From contig NZ_KB731324.1 of assembly GCF_000353285.1 (NCBI RefSeq), forward strand, positions 266,577 through 330,576: a DNA stretch of 64,000 bases, read 5' to 3'. Within the stretch, counting starts at the first letter, position 1, and each line of letters begins with the position of its first letter. The notes under the pieces are model-generated. The model worked only from the letters and a program-made list of their open reading frames with translations. It did no database searches and had not been told where the DNA came from. Source of the DNA: Leptolyngbya boryana PCC 6306 (lineage in GTDB: Bacteria; Cyanobacteriota; Cyanobacteriia; Leptolyngbyales; Leptolyngbyaceae). The translations under genes and the position numbers were made by a program. Below are positions 15,716 to 24,835 of the stretch, piece by piece.

Positions 15716-16468
15716 ATGAGTCAGCAACCCACCCGTCGAATCGTGATCGGTGATGTTCATGGTCACTACGATGGCTTGATGAATTTGCTGGATACCATCG
15801 CGCCGGAAGCGTCGGATCAGGTCTATTTTCTAGGGGATTTAATCGATCGAGGTCCGCAAAGTTATCAAGTCATTGAGTTTGTTAAAAACAGTCCTTACCA
15901 ATCTTTACTTGGAAATCACGAGCATTTACTCCTCGAAGCGTTTCCCAATGGGCAAGTGTATGCACCTGCTTTGCAGGCTTGGCTTCAAAGTGGCGGACGA
16001 GCAACAGTTGCAAGTTATACCGATATGGACGTGCTTGTCGAGCATGTGCAGTGGATTCGCACATTACCGACTTATTTAGATTTGGGGGATGTCTGGCTAG
16101 TTCATGCTGGAGTCCATCCTGAAATGCCGCTCGAACAGCAAGGATATGCTGAATTCTGTTGGATTCGCGATGAGTTTCATCGCTCGACTCAACCTTATTT
16201 CTCAGACAAGGTGATTATTACTGGACATACGATCACTTTTACTTTTCAAGGCGTTGTACCGGGAGCGATCGCTCGGGGGCAAGGATGGCTTGGCATTGAC
16301 ACAGGCGCATATCATCCTAAAAGCGGCTGGCTGACTGCCTTAGATATCGATAATGCGATCGTGCATCAGGCAAATATGTATACCAATCAGGTGCGGACAC
16401 TGGGGCTTGATGAGGTCACAACCGCGATCGAACCTAAGCCTAGAGGGCGGCAGGTCTTAAAACGGTAA
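15716..16468 (+). CDS. Metallophosphoesterase / serine-threonine phosphatase-like protein
   Basis: 250 residues. All signature blocks of the calcineurin-like superfamily are present: 'GDVHGHYDGL' (about 12), 'YFLGDLIDRGPQS' (about 38), 'LLGNHEHLL' (about 67), 'VHAGVHP' (about 134) and 'ITGHT' (about 169). The GDxHG/GDxxDRG/GNHE arrangement and the size fit PPP-type bacterial phosphatases and ApaH/PrpE-like enzymes. The substrate (phosphoprotein or dinucleoside polyphosphate) cannot be told from the sequence. The ATG is preceded by aaggacg. Two metal ions are expected in the active site. Confidence 0.88.
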   Translation: MSQQPTRRIVIGDVHGHYDGLMNLLDTIAPEASDQVYFLGDLIDRGPQSYQVIEFVKNSPYQSLLGNHEHLLLEAFPNGQVYAPALQAWLQSGGRATVASYTDMDVLVEHVQWIRTLPTYLDLGDVWLVHAGVHPEMPLEQQGYAEFCWIRDEFHRSTQPYFSDKVIITGHTITFTFQGVVPGAIARGQGWLGIDTGAYHPKSGWLTALDIDNAIVHQANMYTNQVRTLGLDEVTTAIEPKPRGRQVLKR

Positions 16469-16509
16469 TCGTTAAGCGGATTTGTTTTGCAAAGTTGGGA
16501 ATGGGAGCG

Positions 16510-16572
16510 TGGGGATAGAGAAATAGGAGGAGTAGCAACCCTATTTCAGATCTTCCTCCTCTCTCTATCCCC
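16510..16572. repeat. Purine-rich inverted repeat between convergent genes
   Basis: The left arm tggggatagagaaatagg...gagg and the right arm cctcctctctctatcccc can form a long imperfect hairpin. It lies between the convergent genes ending at 16468 and 16626 and may serve as a bidirectional terminator. The composition is similar to the other G-rich intergenic repeats in the window. Confidence 0.5.
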
Positions 16573-16625
16573 TTATCAGATTGACTGTATAACGGCTACT
16601 CTCGCGTTTTCAGACTTTCAAACTT

Positions 16626-17456
16626 CTATCGAAGCCGCGCCCGATAACTTGCGGGATCAAGTCCTGCCGTTCCCGAACCGGGATTTTGGCGAATCAGTTG
16701 TTGCATTCGAGTGATGCGATCAGACGTGGCTGGATGATTTGCCAAGAACGTTGGAGGCGAAGCAGAATTCAACAGCTTGCGCATAAAGGTGACTGCTTCA
16801 GATTGAGCATATCCTGCCCGTCCCATCATGCGAACTCCTCGCGCATCCGCATCGTACTCATCGCGGCGACTATTCGGCAAGCGCAGCGCGACTTGTACCC
16901 CTAGATTTGCGATCGTACTACGATCGAGTCCCCCTGCTGCCAATAACCCTCGCTGCACTGCTGTTTGGCGCATTTGGTTGAGCGCATGTTTTCCAGCAAT
17001 ATGTCCGATTTCGTGTCCAATGACGCTGGCGACTTGAGCTTCATTATCCGCTGCATCCAACAAACCGCGATGCACATAGACAAAACCGCCCATCGTTGCA
17101 AATGCGTTAATACTCTTTTGATCGACGACTTGGAACGTATAGGGAATATTCGGTCGATCGCTATTGGCTGCGAGTCTTTGACCAATTTCATTGACATAAG
17201 CGGTGAGTTTCGGATCATTAACCAGTCGGACTTCTTGAGTCGTTAACTGATTATTAATTTGCCGACCATAATCGACTTCTTGACTATCCGACAATCGAGA
17301 CAGTTGATTCGCTTGGATGATTTGAATCCCACCTCGAAGCAGATCAGTCCAAGAAATAGCTTGTGCGAGCATGGGCTGACCGAAACAGATGCCAGCCGCG
17401 ATCGCGATCGATAAAACGGGATATAGCCAACGGCGACGCAGTATTTTTGTAATCAT
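16626..17456 (-). CDS. M48 family zinc metalloprotease, membrane-anchored or periplasmic
   Basis: 276 residues. An N-terminal signal or anchor lies at about 10-33 ('WLYPVLSIAIAAGICFG'). The zinc motif 'VIGHEIGHIAGKHALNQM' is at about 145-162, with the third ligand in 'RRDEYDADARGVRMM' at about 200, followed by 'FLANHPATSDRITRMQQL'. The domain order fits BepA/YfgC-like M48 proteases, which degrade or assist misfolded envelope proteins, but the TPR domain of BepA is missing. Sequence 'DYGRQINNQL' and 'NEIGQRLAANS' upstream of the zinc site is typical of the family. Single gene. Confidence 0.92.
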   Translation of the reverse strand: MITKILRRRWLYPVLSIAIAAGICFGQPMLAQAISWTDLLRGGIQIIQANQLSRLSDSQEVDYGRQINNQLTTQEVRLVNDPKLTAYVNEIGQRLAANSDRPNIPYTFQVVDQKSINAFATMGGFVYVHRGLLDAADNEAQVASVIGHEIGHIAGKHALNQMRQTAVQRGLLAAGGLDRSTIANLGVQVALRLPNSRRDEYDADARGVRMMGRAGYAQSEAVTFMRKLLNSASPPTFLANHPATSDRITRMQQLIRQNPGSGTAGLDPASYRARLR

Positions 17457-17593
17457 AGGAGAGCGTGAAAAATGCGTGAGGCGCTAAACAGTAGGACGCA
17501 ACGCGACTCGATTTAGTTGCATCGTTTAGGCAAATTTTCGACAAATTTGCTGATACGGCTGAGTCGAGTCATGCTAATCTTGACAGGCGTTGC

Positions 17594-18154
17594 ATGGCAA
17601 ACACACAACGTACACGACATCTAGACATCTTAACTATGGCTATTGTGGATTCTCAAGGTCGATTATTCGGGAAAATCAGCATCCTAGATGTGGGTGCAGC
17701 ACTAGTAATTTTACTGGTGGTGGTTGGAATCTTTGTCTATCCCGGACCAACAGGGGCAGGAGCACAAGGCGCAAGACAGCCTGTAGAAGTCGATGTTGTG
17801 GTACGTGGACTGAGCGCGTCAAATCCTAAAAGCTTTATTAAAGTTGGCGATACGACGAACATTCTGGTGCGAAAGCAGCCGTCTGGCAGTGTCAAGCTCA
17901 AAGAACTGAGATTTTTGCCTCGGACAGTGGCAACGCCTCAGCCTGATGGAACGTTGAAGGTATTTCCCGATCCGCGTCCAGAATTGGCATTAACGAATGA
18001 CATGCTGATGACGTTGACGAATGAAGTCCCAATCGTAGACGGCACTCCTGTATTAGGAGGTGAAAAGGTCAAGGTTGGAACGACGATCGAGCTAGATGGT
18101 CCGACCTATACCTTTGGTACGACTGTTGTTGCCATCCGCATCAATAAATCCTAG
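17594..18154 (+). CDS. DUF4330 family membrane-anchored protein
   Basis: 186 residues. A short cytoplasmic start contains 'MAIVDSQGRLFGKISILDVGA', then one membrane helix at about 36-52 ('ALVILLVVVGIFVYPG'), then a soluble domain with 'VDVVVRGLS', 'VGDTTNILVRKQPSGSVKL' and a tail 'VKVGTTIELDGPTYTFGTTV'. This is the DUF4330 layout found widely in cyanobacteria; the function is unknown. A shorter start at the internal ATG 'MAIVDSQ' (17636) is also possible. The gene lies 74 bp upstream of the radical SAM gene on the same strand. Confidence 0.8.
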   Translation: MANTQRTRHLDILTMAIVDSQGRLFGKISILDVGAALVILLVVVGIFVYPGPTGAGAQGARQPVEVDVVVRGLSASNPKSFIKVGDTTNILVRKQPSGSVKLKELRFLPRTVATPQPDGTLKVFPDPRPELALTNDMLMTLTNEVPIVDGTPVLGGEKVKVGTTIELDGPTYTFGTTVVAIRINKS

Positions 18155-18228
18155 ACCCGATATTCAAAGACTGGGTGCTAGGCTGAAGTCAGTAATCATT
18201 CTAATTTTCTTCGCGTAGCTCCTAGCCT

Positions 18229-19851
18229 GTGACTTCTCCTTTCTCATCCGAACGCCTTTTATTCACGCCTGCAACTCCTCAAGCAGACGCAATTCCGCTT
18301 ATTTTTGCTTTTCCTAACGAATACAGTGTTGACATTACCTCACTCGGATATCAAGTTGTTTGGGCAACCCTTGCAGCGCGATCGGATCTCGATGTTGCGC
18401 GTCTGTTTACGGATATTCATGAGCCTTTGCCTGCAAATCCGGAATTGCTTGGATTCTCAATGTCCTGGGAATTAGATTATGTAAATATTCTGGGCGTTTT
18501 GGAATCATTGGAGATTCCGATCTGGAGCCGAGAGCGGAGTCATTCTCATCCGATCGTATTCGGAGGCGGCCCCGTGCTGACGGCGAACCCCGAACCTTAT
18601 GCAGAATTTTTTGATGTCTTTTTGCTAGGCGATGGAGAAATTCTTCTCGATGCATTTGTCCATGCTTATCAAGAAGTCAGACATGCCGATCGAGACACGC
18701 AGTTAAAGCACTTGGCAAGGGTTCCAGGCATCTATGTGCCGAGTATGTACCAAGTGACCTATCAGAGTCCTGATGGTGCGATCGCATCAATTACCCCGAT
18801 CGATGCCACAATTCCGGCGCAAGTTCAGAAGCAGACTTATCGAGGCAATACTCTTTCTGCGTCGAGTGTTGTGACTGAGAAAGCCGCTTGGGAAAATATT
18901 TTCATGGTGGAAGTAGTGCGCAGTTGTCCAGAAATGTGCCGCTTCTGTTTAGCCAGTTATTTAACCTTGCCGTTTCGAGTTGCAGATGTTGAGGATTCAT
19001 TGATTCCCGCGATCGAGCAAGGGCTAACAGTTACAAATCGCCTAGGGTTACTCGGCGCATCTGTGACTCAGCATCCCGAATTTGAAAGCTTATTAGATCA
19101 TCTGAATCAACATCGATTTGATGATGTGAGAATCAGTCTGTCTTCTGTTCGCACCAATACGGTGACAGAAAAGCTAACACGAACGTTAGTAAAACATGAT
19201 GCGAAATCGATCACGATCGCAGTCGAAAGTGGGAGCGATCGCGTTCGGAAAATTGTCAATAAAAAACTCGAAACCGATGAGATTGTCCAAGCGGCTGTGA
19301 ATGCGAAAGCAGGCGGGCTAAATTCGCTGAAACTCTACGGAATGGTAGGAATTCCAGGAGAAGAATCTGCGGATGTGGAACAGACAGTCGCAATGATGCG
19401 ATCGCTGAAAAAAGCTGCGCCTGGATTGCGATTAACCTTGGGATGCAGTACGTTCGTGCCCAAGTCTCATACTCCATTTCAGTGGTTTGGCGTGAATCCG
19501 CAAGCTGAGAAACGCTTGCAAAGTTTGCAGAAACAATTGCGATCGAATGGCATTGATTTTCGACCTGAAAGCTATAACTGGTCTGTGATTCAGGCGCTAT
19601 TGTCGCGCGGCGATCGTCGATTGTCGAAGCTTTTAGAATTGACGCGCCATTACGGGGATAGCTTGGGCAGCTATCGGCGAGCGTTTAAGGAATTGAAAGG
19701 GCAATTGCCGGATTTGAATGATTATGTCTTCGATCGTTGGACAGTCGATCGGGTTCTGCCTTGGAGCCATTTACAAGGAGCATTACCGCAAAGCACCTTA
19801 GAAAAGCATATGGCATCAAGCTTTCCTGAGCCTTTAGCGGTTGGGCATTGA
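18229..19851 (+). CDS. B12-binding-type radical SAM protein
   Basis: 540 residues from a GTG start. The N-terminal part ('LIFAFPNEYSVDITSLGYQ', 'LGFSMSWELDYVNIL', 'VFGGGPVLTANPEPYAEFFD', 'LGDGEILL') has the cobalamin-binding-like Rossmann fold of the family. The [4Fe-4S] motif is 'CPEMCRFCLASY' (CxxxCxxC, about residues 232-239). The later blocks 'ITIAVESGSDRVRKIVNK', 'LKLYGMVGIPGEE' and 'VPKSHTPFQWFG' are typical of the radical SAM barrel and tail. The reaction is unknown; this subgroup is conserved in cyanobacteria. It has no cognate gene nearby apart from the DUF4330 gene. Confidence 0.88.
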   Translation: MTSPFSSERLLFTPATPQADAIPLIFAFPNEYSVDITSLGYQVVWATLAARSDLDVARLFTDIHEPLPANPELLGFSMSWELDYVNILGVLESLEIPIWSRERSHSHPIVFGGGPVLTANPEPYAEFFDVFLLGDGEILLDAFVHAYQEVRHADRDTQLKHLARVPGIYVPSMYQVTYQSPDGAIASITPIDATIPAQVQKQTYRGNTLSASSVVTEKAAWENIFMVEVVRSCPEMCRFCLASYLTLPFRVADVEDSLIPAIEQGLTVTNRLGLLGASVTQHPEFESLLDHLNQHRFDDVRISLSSVRTNTVTEKLTRTLVKHDAKSITIAVESGSDRVRKIVNKKLETDEIVQAAVNAKAGGLNSLKLYGMVGIPGEESADVEQTVAMMRSLKKAAPGLRLTLGCSTFVPKSHTPFQWFGVNPQAEKRLQSLQKQLRSNGIDFRPESYNWSVIQALLSRGDRRLSKLLELTRHYGDSLGSYRRAFKELKGQLPDLNDYVFDRWTVDRVLPWSHLQGALPQSTLEKHMASSFPEPLAVGH

Positions 19852-19976
19852 GCCATTTCGCAATTAGGCAAAGAGACTGAAAAGAAAGTTGATGAAAGAG
19901 ACTATCGAATCCAAGCTTTGCGAGTGTGTCAAAATTTTAGGTAACTGAGTTCATCGTCTCTCTGATAAAGAACCTT

Positions 19977-20525
19977 ATGATAGTTCTCCCCCACTTGAAA
20001 TGGACGATCGAGGAATACCACAGGTTAATCGAGCAAGGATTCCTAGCCGATAAAAAGGTTGAGCTTTTACGTGGAGAGATTATCGAGATGGCTCCAGAAA
20101 GCCCTGATCATGCGGATTCTAACAGCGAGGCACATGCATATCTCCTCCTACTTTTGGGCGATCGGGCGAAAGTCAGAAATGCCAAGCCGATCACCTTACC
20201 CAATGGAAGTGAGCCTGAGCCAGATATTTCAGTCTGTGAGCGTCGAGAATATAGATCTCACCATCCTTATCCTGAAAACATCTTCTGGCTAATCGAATAC
20301 TCAGACTCCACGTTAAAGAAAGATTTAGAGATCAAGTCAAAGATTTATGCTGAAGCAGGAATTCAGGAGTACTGGATTGTCAGTATTCAAACCCACGAGT
20401 TGATCGTCATGAGAGATCCTGAAGGTGGAGAATATGAAACTGAATTCCGAGTAAAAAGCGGCACTCTCAATCCTTTGGCATTTCCAGAGTTCGAGATCGA
20501 TGTGCTGAGAATCATCAATCCTTGA
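19977..20525 (+). CDS. Uma2 family (DUF820) PD-(D/E)XK nuclease-like protein
   Basis: 182 residues. The family layout is visible: 'WTIEEYHRLIEQGFLADKKVELLRGEIIEMAPES', 'HADSNSEAHAYLLLLL', 'PDISVCERREY', 'WLIEYSDSTLKKDLEIKSKIYAEAGIQEYWIV'. The acidic residues in 'EPDIS' and the E/K of 'IEYSDSTLKKDL' correspond to the nuclease core. Uma2 proteins are extremely numerous in cyanobacteria and of unknown biological role. Two further copies in this window (54564-55241, 61939-62556) are divergent in sequence, so these are not recent duplicates. Confidence 0.9.
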   Translation: MIVLPHLKWTIEEYHRLIEQGFLADKKVELLRGEIIEMAPESPDHADSNSEAHAYLLLLLGDRAKVRNAKPITLPNGSEPEPDISVCERREYRSHHPYPENIFWLIEYSDSTLKKDLEIKSKIYAEAGIQEYWIVSIQTHELIVMRDPEGGEYETEFRVKSGTLNPLAFPEFEIDVLRIINP

Positions 20526-20687
20526 GTTTAGAGTTCGCGATCGTTCTTCTTAATCGATTCAAATCTTAAGAATTTTTGAAAACAAGGAATTGAGTCTGAT
20601 ATCAGTCCTTAATTGCAATCGATTCAATTTTTCCAATTCTTGTAAGATTGAGATAGTGCTGATTTTGCTATGATTTAGAAATTCAGC

Positions 20688-20758
20688 GCGGGTATAGTTT
20701 AGTGGCAAAACGAGACCTTCCCAAGGTTTAGTTGCGAGTTCGATTCTCGCTACCCGCT
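20688..20758 (+). tRNA. tRNA-Gly (anticodon CCC)
   Basis: Acceptor gcgggta/tacccgc, D arm with agtggcaaaac, anticodon stem agacc/ggttt with loop ttcccaa (anticodon CCC), T arm gcgag-ttcgatt-ctcgc. No CCA is encoded. It is followed at once by the terminator of the convergent comB gene. Confidence 0.95.
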
Positions 20759-20761
20759 TCC

Positions 20762-20797
20762 AAAAAAAAAGCCTCCAGCGCGACAAACCGGAGGTTA
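20762..20797 (-). terminator. Rho-independent terminator of comB
   Basis: Read on the minus strand: aacctcc, a 13-nt loop, ggaggc, then nine T. It is placed about 35 bp after the stop of the comB gene, pointing away from it. Confidence 0.75.
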
Positions 20798-20833
20798 GCA
20801 GAATTTTTAATCTTTTCTAATCTTCATGAGATA

Positions 20834-21589
20834 CTACGCAGCATGAGCGACCACGGCATGTTTGACCAATGTGCCAATCTCACGCTGAATCGGCAGAACA
20901 TTGAGCGTATCCAACGAAGCGCAATATTTCAGATCTTCGAGGCAATCCAATCGGAGCAACCGCTTGCCGTGGCTGGCATGGTACATCAAACCGAGCAGAT
21001 TACTTTTCCACTGTTGATACAGCGAAATTGCACCAACCATTTCGTCATTGCCAATCAATTCTTCTAGAGAACAACCCAGTCGCTCAGCCACACTTTGGAC
21101 GATCGCACCAGCACACACCGTATCTTCTAGCGCAAAAGACCCTTCCCATCCTGCACCGACAATCCAAACAGTTTCCGGCTGATGTTCAACCAAATAATCA
21201 ACAACGGCTTTGCGGTTAATTAATGCTGCCGCCAGTACTGTTGGCGAAGCTTGAATCTTTTGCAGAGCACGAGTGCCATTCGTCGTACTGATGAACAGAT
21301 GACGACCCGTCATTAATTCAGGAGTACAGTCAAGTGGAGAATTTCCTAAATCACAGCCCTCGACTTTACTGCCGCCCCGTTCTCCTGCCCGAAGCCGTTT
21401 TTCGGGCGGAAGGGCTTCACTTTGGTGCATGAGTTTGTCCATATCGCTGAAGACATGCACAGCATCCGCACCTGAGGATAGCGCCGTTGCGATCGTACTT
21501 GTGGCTCGAAGAACATCAATCGCGATCGCACAATCCGCAGCGTTTTGGGTTGGGGTCAGTTCGGGCGTGTGGAATACAGAGAATTTCAT
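20834..21589 (-). CDS. comB: 2-phosphosulfolactate phosphatase family protein
   Basis: 251 residues, the normal length of the ComB family. Characteristic blocks are '[21 protein letters not shown]', '[21 protein letters not shown]', '[15 protein letters not shown]' and '[24 protein letters not shown]'. ComB hydrolyses (2R)-phospho-3-sulfolactate in coenzyme M synthesis of archaea; cyanobacteria keep the protein without that pathway, so the physiological substrate here is unclear. Transcribed alone, with a terminator at 20762-20797. Confidence 0.88.
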   Translation of the reverse strand: MKFSVFHTPELTPTQNAADCAIAIDVLRATSTIATALSSGADAVHVFSDMDKLMHQSEALPPEKRLRAGERGGSKVEGCDLGNSPLDCTPELMTGRHLFISTTNGTRALQKIQASPTVLAAALINRKAVVDYLVEHQPETVWIVGAGWEGSFALEDTVCAGAIVQSVAERLGCSLEELIGNDEMVGAISLYQQWKSNLLGLMYHASHGKRLLRLDCLEDLKYCASLDTLNVLPIQREIGTLVKHAVVAHAA

Positions 21590-22197
21590 GATTGTAGAGA
21601 AATTAGGACTGCGATGAAAAAATCAAAAATTGAAGAGGGTCGCAGACTTCAGAATACTAAATGCTTGGAGAAAATGTGAAACATATCTTAGCGGTTCACT
21701 ATAGAGTCAAGTCAATAGTAGTCCGAAGTCGTCATTGGCTGCACAGTATGAAGCAGCGCTGCGAGTTCGCATTCGGGTTGTAAAATCTCACATTCGGTTG
21801 ATGTGGAGAGCACCGGATCTCTGCGAAATCCAAAACAACCTCAGTAGTCTTACTAAAACTCTGGATAGCTTGAGACAAAATAATACTGAGTGGGAACTTT
21901 AAGACTGTGCAAAGCTGGTGCGAAGATTCCGCAAAGTTACGGAAACCTTTAACCGCTATCCCTTCCTGTTGATGTCTAAAGTTCTGGTGTTTTTTTGACG
22001 GCTATGAAATGGCTCGTTTCAGAAATGGAATCGGACTCTCGTGTAGTGAGTTCTGACCCCTAAAATGCAGAAAATCTATGCTCTGCTGTTTGAGAACATC
22101 CAATCTCTGACCGTAGACGTATTCATTTGTGGCACTAGGGCAGAAAGAATTCAGTTAGCGAGTCGGTAACTTTAGTTCATAGACATGTGAGGATGGC
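21590..22197. other. 608-bp spacer between divergent comB and a TPR gene; possible decayed ORF inside
   Basis: From about 21735 to 21998 a plus-strand frame reads like a protein ('AAQYEAALRVRIRVVKSHIRLMWR', 'DCAKLVRRFRKVTETFNRYPF') but carries an in-frame TAA at 21900-21902 and no convincing ATG. The remaining 200 bp up to the TPR gene should hold its promoter, but I see no clear -35/-10 pair. Confidence 0.4.
21735..21998 (+). pseudogene. Possible degraded small gene with in-frame stop
   Basis: Starting at a TTG, 55 codons run to TAA (21900), then 31 further codons in the same frame run to TGA (21996). Both halves are rich in R, K and L and helical-looking, and together they would make an 87-residue protein. 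I recognise no family. It may be a relic or chance. The TTG start has no Shine-Dalgarno sequence. Confidence 0.3.
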
Positions 22198-22971
22198 ATG
22201 AACGCTCGTACATCTCTAAATGGTAGTTCCCTAAATACTCAAAAGAACCGTGCAGTCATTTCTGGGCGTGCTGCGGCTCCGAGCCGTCGATCGTCCAATC
22301 CTACCCGGTTCAACGCTCAGCGTTCTTCGCGTCCAACGACTTGGCTTGACGCTTCTGCTCAAGATCGCCTACTTCGGCGGCGATCACTCTCAGAAGCTCG
22401 ACAAGGCAATTATGTAGAAGCGATCGCGGGATTGACCATTTTGATCGATCGCAATCCTAAGAATGCGCTGGATTATAACAATCGAGGTTTAGTCCATTTT
22501 CAATGCGGTGATCAAGATGCCGCGCTCGAAGACTACAACAAAGCGATCCAACTCAATCCTCGACTCGCAGGGGCTTATAATAATCGCGCCAATTATTATG
22601 CGGCTCAAGGAGAATTAGAAGCCGCGATCGCAGATTATGACATGGCAGTCGATCTTGACCCTACCAATATTCGAGCTTGGTTAAATCAAGGCATTACCTT
22701 TCGGGATTTGGGATTATACGTAGACGCGATCGAAAATTTTGAACACGCTCTGCAAATCAAAGAATTAATGTCGATTAATCTCGACGACAATTCGATATTG
22801 GAAGCCCACATTTATGCAGCCCGAGGAAGAGCGCACCATTTAGTAGGCGATTGGAATTTCGCGATGGCTGATTATCGCCGGGCGCTGAATTTGATCCCAG
22901 AATCTGAGATTTCGGGTAATCGAGTGCGATCTCAGGTGAATAATTGGATCAAAGCACTCACAGATTCCTAA
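22198..22971 (+). CDS. TPR repeat protein
   Basis: 257 residues. The first 65 residues are polar and low complexity (many S, R, N). Then come at least four tetratricopeptide repeats: 'ARQGNYVEAIAGLTILIDRNPKNALDYNNRG', 'LVHFQCGDQDAALEDYNKAIQLNPRLAGAYNNRA', 'NYYAAQGELEAAIADYDMAVDLDPTNIRAWLNQG', then a fourth and partial fifth. No signal peptide or enzyme domain is seen. TPRs mediate protein-protein contacts; the partner is unknown. The next gene starts 4 bp after the stop and is likely co-transcribed. Confidence 0.88.
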   Translation: MNARTSLNGSSLNTQKNRAVISGRAAAPSRRSSNPTRFNAQRSSRPTTWLDASAQDRLLRRRSLSEARQGNYVEAIAGLTILIDRNPKNALDYNNRGLVHFQCGDQDAALEDYNKAIQLNPRLAGAYNNRANYYAAQGELEAAIADYDMAVDLDPTNIRAWLNQGITFRDLGLYVDAIENFEHALQIKELMSINLDDNSILEAHIYAARGRAHHLVGDWNFAMADYRRALNLIPESEISGNRVRSQVNNWIKALTDS

Positions 22972-22975
22972 AAAT

Positions 22976-23236
22976 ATGGAAGACAACACAACAATTTCAG
23001 TCTGTATTGGCACATTCGACCCATCGGGAATCCCAATTACGATCACCCGGCATCTGAGCGACTGTGCCACAGTTGCATTTCAAGCCATCACACTGAATTT
23101 ATTGCTCGCACAGACATTTAATCTTGACCCAGCTGAAACTGTTGAGATTCACCACGAAGGTGGATCTGGAATCCGCATCAATCGTACGCTAAAAGGATTT
23201 ATCGGCTACGCCGGAACTTACTCAAACAACTCTTAA
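22976..23236 (+). CDS. Small uncharacterised protein, likely in an operon with the TPR gene
   Basis: 86 residues, starting 4 bp after the TPR gene stop. The sequence alternates hydrophobic and polar residues ('TISVCIGTFDPSGIPITITRHLSDCATVAFQ', 'ETVEIHHEGGSGIRINRTLKG'), suggesting a small alpha/beta fold. There is no signal peptide, membrane segment or motif that I recognise. The close spacing suggests translational coupling, but its link to the TPR protein is only positional. Confidence 0.55.
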   Translation: MEDNTTISVCIGTFDPSGIPITITRHLSDCATVAFQAITLNLLLAQTFNLDPAETVEIHHEGGSGIRINRTLKGFIGYAGTYSNNS

Positions 23237-23368
23237 GCAAGTTACGATCGCGACTTTCTGAAGAAAATGTAGTTAGAGAAGCACTCTGTCTCAGAGCGAT
23301 TTAAAGTGGATGAGCGCTACAGGCAAGTCAGATTCTTCACTTTGAAAGAGACTAGGAGCAATCTACAT

Positions 23369-24442
23369 ATGAGAAACCGTCGTCAATCTCGCTGCCGCCG
23401 TAGAGATCAGCATATTTGTCCAATCTGTTGCATCGTGCCGCCTCATATCACCGATCGCATCATTATCAATGGAACTGAGACTCAGCGCGATTGGGCATTA
23501 CAAAATCTTCGGGTTTCAGAACAGTTTCGAGGACGGCGGGAAGTCATAGGTGCAGCCATCCAGCCTTTCCTTGTCGCTGCAAATGAAAAACGTCGAACAA
23601 TTTATAACGCAGCAAATAGAACAAGGTTGCCTGGGAGAATCGTACGGGGAGAAACATCTCCAGCCGTATCCGATGTTGCAGTTAACGAGGCATTTGATGG
23701 GTCAGGAGCCGTCTATGACTTTTTCAAAGAGGTCTATGAGCGTGACTCGATCGATGACTATGGAATGCGCCTCAATTCGACAGTTCATTACGGGCAGCGC
23801 TACAATAACGCCTTCTGGAACGGTAGCCAGATGGTCTATGGCGATGGCGATGGGGAATTGTTTAATCGCTTTACGATTTCGCTGGATGTGATTGCTCATG
23901 AATTGACACACGGCATTACCCAAACTGAAGCAGGACTGGTTTATCAAGGACAGTCAGGGGCCTTGAATGAGTCTTTTTCGGATGTATTTGGCGTTTTAGT
24001 CAAGCAGAAAGTTTTGAATCAGACGGCAGATCAGGCTGATTGGCTGATTGGAGCCGGATTGCTGACTGCTAAAGTCAATGGCGAGGCATTGCGATCGATG
24101 AAAGCTCCCGGAACAGCTTATGACGATCGAGTGCTCGGCAAAGATCCCCAGCCTGCAGAGATGAAAAATCTCTACAAAGGAACAGCAGACAATGGCGGAG
24201 TGCATATCAATTCTGGAATTCCCAATCGCGCCTTCTACCTAGTAGCATCTGCCTTAGGCGGATATGCCTGGGAAAAAGCGGGCAAGATTTGGTACATTGC
24301 CTTGACCGAGCGGTTACGGACTTCATCGAATTTCCAAGACGCAGCGCGGGCAACCGCAACGATCGCATCTGAGTTATACGGCATAGATAGCCCAGAGCAA
24401 CAAGCCGTTCAAAATGCTTGGAGAACCGTTGGAGTGATTTAA
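23369..24442 (+). CDS. Protealysin-like M4 family metalloprotease
   Basis: 357 residues from the ATG at 23369; an earlier in-frame start at 23306 lacks support. The N-terminus 'DQHICPICCIVPPHITDRI' is the short protealysin-type propeptide ('PPH/PPY' motif), unlike the long thermolysin prosequence, and there is no signal peptide. Zinc site: 'VIAHELTHGITQTEAGLVYQG' with the third ligand in 'GALNESFSDVFG'. The catalytic His block is 'GGVHINSGIPNRAFYL', and the C-terminus is 'TARATATIASELYG'-like. Protealysins act inside or are released from cells. The next gene encodes the matching inhibitor, which strongly supports the assignment. Confidence 0.92.
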   Translation: MRNRRQSRCRRRDQHICPICCIVPPHITDRIIINGTETQRDWALQNLRVSEQFRGRREVIGAAIQPFLVAANEKRRTIYNAANRTRLPGRIVRGETSPAVSDVAVNEAFDGSGAVYDFFKEVYERDSIDDYGMRLNSTVHYGQRYNNAFWNGSQMVYGDGDGELFNRFTISLDVIAHELTHGITQTEAGLVYQGQSGALNESFSDVFGVLVKQKVLNQTADQADWLIGAGLLTAKVNGEALRSMKAPGTAYDDRVLGKDPQPAEMKNLYKGTADNGGVHINSGIPNRAFYLVASALGGYAWEKAGKIWYIALTERLRTSSNFQDAARATATIASELYGIDSPEQQAVQNAWRTVGVI

Positions 24443-24457
24443 ATTTCAGGGGGAAAG

Positions 24458-24748
24458 ATGAAAGTCACGCTAGAGCAGAGTGGCGGGTTCGCGGGGTTAA
24501 TGATCATGAAAACCATCGATACTCAGGATCTTTCCCCGTCTGAAGCGCAAGAACTAGAACAACTAGTCAAGGACGCAGATTTTTTTCAATTGAATTCCAT
24601 GACGGATCGCGCTCCTCAGCCCGATCGGTTTGGATATCAGTTATCGATCGAAACTGATGAACGATCGCACACGATCCAAGTTAGTGAGACGAATATGCCT
24701 GCCCAATTGCGTCCATTAATGGCATGGGTACAAGAAAAAGCGCACTGA
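24458..24748 (+). CDS. Emfourin-like protealysin inhibitor
   Basis: 96 residues, 15 bp after the protease gene. 'MKVTLEQSGGFAGL' and 'QLVKDADFFQL' followed by 'PDRFGYQLSIET' and 'HTIQVSETNMPAQLRPLMAWV' match the emfourin family, small cytoplasmic proteins encoded next to protealysins that block the M4 active site. The probable role is to protect the producing cell from its own protease. Co-transcription is expected from the spacing. Confidence 0.88.
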   Translation: MKVTLEQSGGFAGLMIMKTIDTQDLSPSEAQELEQLVKDADFFQLNSMTDRAPQPDRFGYQLSIETDERSHTIQVSETNMPAQLRPLMAWVQEKAH

Positions 24749-24835
24749 TCCTTGGGATTAGATAAAGGCAGTACAGAAATCGAATCGAAAGCCTCTAGAA
24801 TGGTTTGGATTTAGAAAGAAGAGCGTAAATTTACT

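Noticed and set aside
16487-16714. 75-residue frame starting in the inverted repeat
   Set aside because: Overlaps the inverted repeat and the end of the M48 protease gene in the opposite direction; low-complexity translation.
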